Source: Microvelia longipes (Eukaryota; Arthropoda; Insecta; Hemiptera; Veliidae). Taken from it: DNA of 64,000 nt. A program made the position numbers and the translations under genes. This document shows, piece by piece, positions 57,950-64,000 of the stretch. A model generated the notes under the pieces. The model was not told where the DNA came from and searched no databases. It saw nothing but the letters and a program-made list of their open reading frames with translations. The DNA is taken from positions 38,675,132 to 38,739,131 of the forward strand of contig JACMZG010001913.1 in assembly GCA_018340805.1 (NCBI GenBank), read 5' to 3'. Each line of letters starts with the position of its first letter. Positions within the stretch are counted from its first letter, which is position 1.

Positions 57950-58115
57950 CAAATACATGAATGTGTGCGACACTTAAAATTATATCAATTAGTTTGTTTA
58001 AATCTGTCAAAATCATGACAATTCATTGCATTAAATTTAAATGAACGAATCATATAAAATAAAATATAGTGCTAATATGCTTATTAAGAACTATTCTAAT
58101 TAAACTAAGAAAAAC
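57950..58115 (+). repeat. Dispersed repeat family, copy B (partner at 1975-2160)
   Basis: Shares ATCTGTCAAAATCATGACA, ATGAACGAATCATATAAA, AATATAGTGCTAATA and AAGAACTATTCTAATTAAAC in order with the 2-kb copy. The hammerhead-like motif lies about 60 bases upstream. Confidence 0.6.
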
Positions 58116-58431
58116 CAAATAAAAGTTAATAAATATTATATATTAAATATATAGAAATAGAATAGAAAGAATACTGCTTATTGTACAAAAATAATATTTT
58201 TTCTTACAATGATTAAAAATCATGAAACAGCCTACTCCAGGTCCATATTTTAGACGTCAGGATGAGGGTTGCTGGCTACTTAATTACTAAAAAGTTCAAT
58301 TAAATAAAGATTTTTTTTATTCTATTATATTTTAGCACTGACGTATAAATTATACCCTATCATTCAGTATCAGATTATATCATATCATTAATTATTTACA
58401 TAAGGGTTATAACTTTATACATAAGTCTTTT

Positions 58432-58482
58432 TTTATATATAATATATATATATTATATATATATATACTATATATATATATA

Positions 58483-58514
<32 letters not shown>
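58432..58514. repeat. (TA)n microsatellite
   Basis: TA repeat with phase slips. Confidence 0.9.
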
Positions 58515-58515
<1 letters not shown>

Positions 58516-58705
58516 GAATGATAAATTGTTGTCATTCAAAGACGGCTCTTTCAGCAAGGATCAATTTACATCTTAGGCCCAAAGATTGTTTTGTTAAAGA
58601 GAACAAGTTTTTCACATTCTGTTTTGTATTGGGTCAAAGTAGAGTCATAATAATTTTTCTCGTGAGAGTACTGGCTGACTTTAAATATTAATATTAAATT
58701 ATATA

Positions 58706-58718
58706 ATAATATATATAT

Positions 58719-58769
<51 letters not shown>

Positions 58770-58790
58770 ATATATATATATATATATTAT

Positions 58791-58833
<43 letters not shown>

Positions 58834-58882
58834 TGTGTGTTGTGGTGTGTGTGTGTGTGTGTGTGCGTGTGTGGTGTGTGTG

Positions 58883-58934
<52 letters not shown>

Positions 58935-58944
58935 TATATATATA
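58706..58944. repeat. (TA)n-(TG)n-(TA)n compound microsatellite
   Basis: TA repeats flank a TG-rich centre (58808-58880), which is read as a cysteine/valine frame at 58812-59006 and is not a gene. Confidence 0.95.
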
Positions 58945-58948
58945 AAAT

Positions 58949-59310
58949 ATGCAAAGCAGATAAGACTGGACTCCGCTGCCCCTCTGTAAAAAATATTAGG
59001 AATTAAATCATTGCTAACTCTTTACAATATAATCTGTTATTACATCTACATAAAAAAATTGATTACTTTTGAATCAATAGATCATGGTAAGAATACAAGA
59101 AATGAATCACAGGGAATATTAAAATTACTTAAAGTCAATACTAGTAAAGCTAAAACATCCGGCGTTTACCAAGCTGTCTCTCTTTTTAACAATATGCACT
59201 CTGTTATTGGAAAAATATTACCTAAAGCACAAAGCATTCAAAAAAGTTATTTTGAATATTTCTATCTGTACAGAGTTAAAAGTTTGTTTAAGCAGATGAT
59301 CTATTATGCA
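58949..59310 (+). pseudogene. CR1/L2-like non-LTR reverse transcriptase, C-terminal relic
   Basis: Codons from about 58952 read AKQIRLDSAAPL; after a one-base frame shift near 58990 they read KKILGIKSLLTLYNIICYYI. The frame continues with HGKNTRN and GVYQAVSLFNNM. This is the usual end of CR1/L2-type ORF2: 'PLFKKLxIL.L..LY', 'H.xNTRN', 'KLYNxLP'. The open frame (59011-59469) then runs into TA/TG repeats, which have replaced the true terminus. The catalytic domain is absent upstream, where a microsatellite abuts. Confidence 0.65.
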
Positions 59311-59660
59311 TATATATGTGTGTATATGTGTATTATGTATGTAGTATGTATATGTGTGTATGTAGGGTATGTATATAGTGCATGCACGTATAATAATGTG
59401 GTATGTGTGTGTGTATATATGTATTGTATGTGTGATAGTATATTAATAATGTCATGTATGTATGTATAAAAAATATATTATTATAATATATATATATATA
59501 TATATATAATATTTATCATATTATAATATTATATTATCTTTTATAATGTAATATTAAGTATATAATTAATAATAATATATATATATATATATTTAGATAT
59601 ATATTATATATAAATGTATATAATGTTTTATCTGTATATGTATGTGTAGTATGTACGTAT
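59311..59660. repeat. Degenerate TGTATGTA/TA repeat
   Basis: Mixed TATGTGTGTATG and TATATA text with no structure other than dinucleotide periodicity. Confidence 0.85.
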
Positions 59661-60695
59661 GAGTGTGTGTGTATGAATGTGATGGTGTGCGCAATTAAAA
59701 TTAATATTAGTTTAAGTATTATTTTGTTATGTTTATCTCTTTCCTTTTGATAAAAAATATAAGTATAGTTATTATATAATTAACAATACATAGGCTAATT
59801 TTTTTGATAGTACTTGTTTAATATTTTAAATACTCCTCCTCACACGGTGCAAGACTCTAGTCTTTTTGTGAGGGGTTCACAATTCTGTTTTTTTGTAAGT
59901 CTAATTTAATTTTTTTTAATATCGTATTTGTATATATAAATAAATAAATATAATTAAATAATTATATATTATATAGCAAAAAGTAAAAATTAATAGTTAA
60001 TTTTTTGTAAATTAGCAATTATAATTAATATATATTTATTTGATTTAATTATTTAACTTTGCGCATGTATAATTTTATATTTTAATAAATTTTATTTCGT
60101 ATACAAAATTTATTTTGTTCTCACGAGAACTAAATAATATCACAAAAATAAAACCTATAATATTTTCCAATTATTTATTATTTTTTTCCTTTATTTACTT
60201 CTTCATTATTTATTTATATTTATATTTTTATCATTATTTAACTACTCAAATTTCATGTATTTTTTTATACAATTATTAATGTAAATATGAATTTACAAAT
60301 ATCCTTTCTTTTCACAAAATATTTTAAAGTAAAATATAAATCAAATAAAAAAATGTAATTTTTAAGCTTAAATAAAAATTACTTTATGTACACACCAGTT
60401 ACTCACTTATTCGTGCTTATAAAAATATTTTAAATTATTTTTATTTATTATTATTATTTTCACTTTGTATGAATTTTGAGAAGAAAGAGTAAAGAATAAA
60501 AATGTAATTTTATCGTTGAATTAACCTGAATATCTCAAGTGTTTTTATTTCCAGTTATGGGTCTCATGATTTTTTATTTTATTTTAGCGAAATTTCATAA
60601 TGAAAATGACGCTTATGAGGTTGTTCGGATGACGGAAGTTGAGGGTGGGAGTGAGTGGAATCGGTTCTCTATTGGCTTCCTGATAACAAAAATAT
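59661..60695. other. Very AT-rich DNA with one motif shared with the minisatellite
   Basis: No gene is recognised. At 60587-60650, GCGAAATTTCATAATGAAAA, TGACGCTTATGAGGTTGTTC and GGATGACGGAAGTTGAGGG parallel the unit of the minisatellite at 12059-12585 (GCGAAACTTCAACAAAAATT, ACGCTTATGAGATTATTCGA, ATAACAGAAGTGGAGAGGG). This is a single, diverged unit. Confidence 0.6.
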
Positions 60696-60699
60696 ATGC

Positions 60700-60742
60700 C
60701 GATATATTATATAATATATATATTATTATATTATATATATAT

Positions 60743-60773
<31 letters not shown>

Positions 60774-60795
60774 AAATATATATATATATATATTT
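60700..60795. repeat. (TA)n microsatellite
   Basis: TA repeat with phase slips. Confidence 0.9.
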
Positions 60796-60819
60796 GATAT
60801 TAGTATAGTATGTAGTTTC

Positions 60820-61090
60820 TACCACCTTTCGTATGGCGAACGATAACCTCGAAGGCCGTTCTCAAATTGGAACGAACTTGCAAATCGCGAGATGTTGAGG
60901 AGTTACGAGGCCTATTTTTTATAAAACATTATGATGTCATCAACCAAAGTCTGACGTCATGAAAAAAAATTTTTGAAACTTGAAATAGTTAAAACAAGGT
61001 ATTTTCGTGTTTAGGTAGACGGCTAGCCTGAATCGAATTAAGACCAATTTCAGCTCAATCGAACCATCACACAATGGCGCAATTTGGTTA
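60820..61090 (+). repeat. Dispersed repeat family, copy B (partner at 20165-20460)
   Basis: Contains TTGCAAATCGCGAGATGTTG, ATCAACCAAAGTCTGACGTC, AACAAGGTATTTTCGTGTTT and AGACCAATTTCAGCTCAATC, in the order seen at 20 kb. Confidence 0.6.
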
Positions 61091-61765
61091 ACTATATATA
61101 AATATATCTTGTATATATTATTAGTATACGTCTAGGTCAAGACTCGTACGATATCTGTTTGGGTTCAGTAGTGTTAGAGGGTGGGGATATAGTTATAAAA
61201 GAGAGACCTCTACCTCTTGCTCCATCATGGTAAGCCTACTGTCCCAGAGAGACAGGGCAAAAATGGCTTCCACTGAACCACGCCCGAGCTAAGCAGACCC
61301 GTAAAGAGGAAGAACATCAAAGTAGTCTTTATATGGTCAAAGTTATTCTAAAACGAATGCGACCAGTTTCAGCTCAAATCGGACAATCCTAAGTGACGCA
61401 AACGTATTTATTTTTAAATAATCATGAATAATATTTTTTTCAACTCTTAAGATTTTTACTCAAATAACAATTTGTTTACAAAATAAAATTGACATTTTTC
61501 TTTAAAATTTTATAAACAATCATAAATGTAAGTAAGTGTTGAAGTTGTCTTTATATGGTCGAAGTCATTCTAAAACCATTGCGACCGGTTTCAGCTCAAT
61601 CAGACAATCTTTAGTGACGGAAACGGTATTTTTATTTAAAAACAAAAATTCATGATAATATATTTTTGTTTATAATGTTTCTTAATTTAATATTAATAGC
61701 ATATACTATTAATAATAGAGTATTAATAAAATCTCAATTAGTAGAAAATCAAGTTTGTGAGAAAA
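61091..61765. repeat. Two direct ~90-bp repeats and a balanced-composition island
   Basis: AGTCTTTATATGGTCAAAGT to CAATCCTAAGTGACG (61325-61398) recurs as GTCTTTATATGGTCGAAGTC to CAATCTTTAGTGACGG (61547-61620). Between 61135 and 61320 the base composition is unusually balanced. TATAAAAG (61195) there precedes CATCATGG by about 30 bases, which is promoter-like in layout but unsupported by any open frame. Confidence 0.55.
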
Positions 61766-62006
61766 GCCACTCAGGCCCGCGAAGCGGGCCTGTGTGGAGA
61801 GGCTGTGAAAATTCGCTAGATACATGGCAAAAATGCCATGTAACAAGAACAATAATGAAACAAACATAATACAAAACAACAACACAATGTGGCCGCAAAG
61901 CGCCACAGGGAGGCCCCCGGGCCGCGAAGCGGCCCGGTGGGCCGACGCGCGGAGCGGACGAGCGCGAAGCGCGAGGCCGCGTAGCGGCTACGGGCGAAGG
62001 CCCGTA
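61766..62006. repeat. GC-rich island of GNA-triloop mini-hairpins
   Basis: At least six tight hairpins are packed here. CAGGCCCGC-GAA-GCGGGCCTG (61772-61792) is extended by CCAC/GTGG. GTGGC..GCCAC is at about 61889-61906. CCGGGCCGC-GAA-GCGGCCCGG is at 61917-61937, GCGC-GAA-GCGC at 61962-61972, GCCGC-GTA-GCGGC at 61976-61988 and ACGGGC-GAAG-GCCCGT at 61990-62005. The local GC content is far above that of the whole window. No plausible protein is encoded; the frames at 61749-62069 are composition artefacts. Confidence 0.9.
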
Positions 62007-62184
62007 TTTACTTATCGCATTCAACATTTTTTCATGAGTTTGCTCAAAACTCGGTTTTTCGAAAATTAATAAAAATGTCTTAACTCACGATTTAATTGTG
62101 TTTAGATAACACAATATATCAGCATCATTTGTTTCCAAGCAAATTATAATCGAATCAAAACAAAGTTTCTTGCTATTTACTTCA

Positions 62185-62290
62185 AAATATAATATATATA
62201 TATATATATATATATAGTATATATATATATATATATGCTATATATAATTATATATATATCTATATATATATAAATATGTGAGTGTGTATG
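62185..62290. repeat. (TA)n microsatellite
   Basis: TA repeat with interruptions, passing into GTGTGTATGGTATG. Confidence 0.9.
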
Positions 62291-62317
62291 GTATGTATGT
62301 TATAACAACACGAGTAA

Positions 62318-62400
62318 GCGAGTAAAATTTTTGAGGGTAAGCGTAGCGAATCAGGTAAGAAGAGAGAAAGTTTCGAAGCATCCCGTACCATATTTTTAAA
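62318..62400 (+). repeat. 5S-derived repeat, 3' tail fragment
   Basis: TTGAGGGTAAGCGTAGCGAATC and AAGTTTCGAAGCATCCCGTACCA match the tail end of the family. Nothing 5' of the tail is present. Confidence 0.6.
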
Positions 62401-62735
62401 TTTTAAAAGTTTTTATTTATTCTTTTATTTTAAAATATTATACTAAAAATGATAAATTTTAAGATAGGTATCAAATATCCTTTGGGATGTGGTAATGCAT
62501 TTACAACTTAACATTTAAGAACTTCTAAATAATTTTAGTGTTGGTATACATTTCTTCTATTTTCGTCATGTTCCCCCGTTTTTTTAAAATGGACGCAACA
62601 AGTGTTTGTTTATATTTTTAGACTAAAGGTGTAGAAAACACGGTGTAAGTGAATGAGGGAAAATATTTGCCTACGTTTATACACGACATGTATTGCAACA
62701 CATGATTTGTTTGTTGATATCCCCCGGAATATCAG

Positions 62736-63045
62736 ATGGAAATGCATACAAAAGGGGATAATACACTACCCATATGCACTCCCCTCATCAAGGGATATTT
62801 GTTATTACTGTTAAAATTCCAACATAGGTTTTTGTTTGGTCCAAAGTGTTTTTGGAAAACTACACCCCGAATTAGAAAACACTCGAAAAACTCGACTGAA
62901 AACAAAATTTCGTCGCAAATTGAAAATGTTTTTAGATATCATCAGCAAAAAGTTTGGAAAAGTTTTATCGGTTGGTGCTGATAAAATTCACACCATAAAA
63001 TGTAAAACACCTCCGATTAGGAACATTTATTTTAGAATCGCTTAA
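62736..63045 (+). CDS. Unrecognised open frames, possible coding relic
   Basis: Two overlapping frames (62736-62981 and 62836-63045) lie in a region less AT-rich than its surroundings. The second encodes a basic 69-residue peptide (FGKLHPELENTRKTRLKTKF, then RRKLKMFLDIISKKFGK). I do not recognise it. It has no repeat content and looks more protein-like than other frames here. Without a homologue it may equally be chance or a transposon fragment. Confidence 0.2.
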
Positions 63046-63419
63046 AAACACGTACCGTACAAAAGGTTAGAAATAATATTATCTTTCTGATATCTATTGC
63101 AGCAGATAGGGCTTTTTAAGGAAACTAAAATACTGTTAATACTTTTTATGATATATCTAATAGCTCCACAGGGAAAATTGACTCTTGAGTAAGTTAGCAC
63201 TGAAACTACCATAAAGAGCACCGTCCGAGATAGAAAATACAATATACAAACAACTTTTTTGTGTTCTTGTTTATATTTCTTCTATTAATGTTTGATATTC
63301 TATTTCATTCTGTTATAGTTTTGTTCTATTTATTTAATTTAAAGGTTTGAAGAATTTATTTATTTACTCAATAAAGTTATATTAAAACAACCTATTTTGA
63401 CGTAAAATTTAGTGTATTT

Positions 63420-63594
63420 TGTCAACCATCCTTTTGCTGGTTTATGAGCTTTATGATCCTACAAAAACCGTACATATATTGCCTTTTTGAAACGAAACTT
63501 AATAAATAATTATTATTTGCGTAAGAAATGCACTTGTGCCAAATTTTAAATCAATTGAATTATTTTTTTGAATTTTTAATACTTATATAAAAGT

Positions 63595-63625
<31 letters not shown>

Positions 63626-64000
63626 TTATTATAATATATATATATATATATATACTATATATTATATATATATATAACTACTTATATAGATATACGAACT
63701 AAATGCGTGCTAAATTTTATGTCGATCAAAAGATTTTCCGCGTTAATGAAGTTTCATGAAATAATGACAGATTGAATGTGATCATCTATCATAAATCAGA
63801 TTTCATGTAAATTTTTTGTACTAAGTGACATCTCTCTAGCATAAATACAGTGGGAGTAACGATGATAACAGACACACTCACACACAGACAACTTTGTATA
63901 AACTTATCAGCAGATCTTAAAAGCACGGAAAACGGAAAATTAATGAGAAATCCCGGTTTCAAATTTATGGACTACTTAGACTACTCATGGATCAGAATGA
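63420..64000 (-). repeat. 5S-derived repeat running off the window edge
   Basis: The 5S remnant (GAGCTTTATGATCC) is near 63448. AAACGAAACTTAATAAATAA and TGCGTAAGAAATGCACTTGT follow. A (TA)n tract (63597-63680) has expanded inside. The middle blocks (CTCTCTAGCATAAATACAGT, GATAACAGACACACTCACAC) and GAAATCCCGGTTTC then appear. The terminal hairpin would lie beyond 64000. Confidence 0.8.
63597..63680. repeat. (TA)n microsatellite inside the 5S-derived repeat
   Basis: TA repeat with phase slips. Confidence 0.9.

Noticed and set aside
58812..59006. Cysteine/valine-rich frame
   Set aside because: It is a translated (TG)n-(TA)n tract; only the last part touches the non-LTR relic.
61749..62069. Arg/Ala/Gly/Pro-rich frames
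   Set aside because: They are explained by the GC-rich hairpin island; frames are open on both strands, as expected from GC-rich palindromes.

Overview
This looks like non-genic, repeat-dense, AT-rich nuclear DNA from a metazoan, most likely an arthropod. The pointers are a mariner-type transposase tail with the WPPRSPDLTPLDFFLWG signature common in insect genomes, non-LTR retrotransposon relics, a tRNA-derived SINE, many long-inverted-repeat (foldback/MITE) elements, and (TA)n, (CA)n and (TG)n microsatellites. The organism cannot be named from sequence alone. I find no intact host protein-coding gene, no bacterial-style operon, no CRISPR array and no canonical intact tRNA or rRNA gene. Most open frames are under 100 codons and either run through repeats or are AT-rich chance frames. 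The only frames with family signatures are broken transposon genes.

The dominant component is one dispersed repeat family of about 0.75 kb, with about 15 copies or fragments on both strands. It starts with a terminal hairpin, carries a block recognisably derived from 5S rRNA (box A to box C of the internal promoter), and ends in copies of a GGACGAGCGAAGCGAGTCC hairpin. The best copies are 51395-52170 and 31455-33190. The second is split by a hAT-like MITE with a perfect 31-bp terminal inverted repeat (TIR) and a perfect 8-bp target duplication.

Layout. 1-5.8 kb: 5S-repeat copies, including one with a perfect 60-bp palindrome. 5.9-8.1 kb: a mariner-derived giant inverted duplication and a 71-bp-arm foldback. 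9.4-10.3 kb: a non-LTR ORF2 relic on the minus strand, with a second one at 16.7-16.9 kb. 12.06-12.59 kb: a ~77-bp minisatellite. 15.7-16.2 and 22.9-23.6 kb: a TA-target long-TIR family. 17.1-18.1 kb: a degraded hAT-type element. 25.6-27.7 kb: small TIR elements and a SINE. 29.7-30.8 kb: a 1.1-kb foldback. 31.4-35.9 kb: nested insertions (5S repeat, MITE, SINE) that give a relative chronology. 40.1-49.4 kb: a ~4-kb block present twice on either side of an exactly 1000-N gap, probably unmerged contig ends. 53.0-54.6 kb: a 180-bp hAT-like MITE followed by a 41-bp satellite. 55.1-55.8 kb: a ~290-bp-arm inverted repeat. 59.0-59.3 kb: a CR1/L2-like non-LTR reverse transcriptase tail. 61.77-62.01 kb: a strikingly GC-rich island built from GNA-triloop mini-hairpins.

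The best candidates for something undescribed are: (1) the 5S-derived composite repeat with its stable-hairpin tail; (2) the GC-rich cluster of d(GCGNAGC) mini-hairpins, which shares that hairpin core with the 5S-repeat tail; and (3) the mariner inverted duplication, which could be transcribed into a very long hairpin RNA. All family assignments are by eye; no database or folding program was run.
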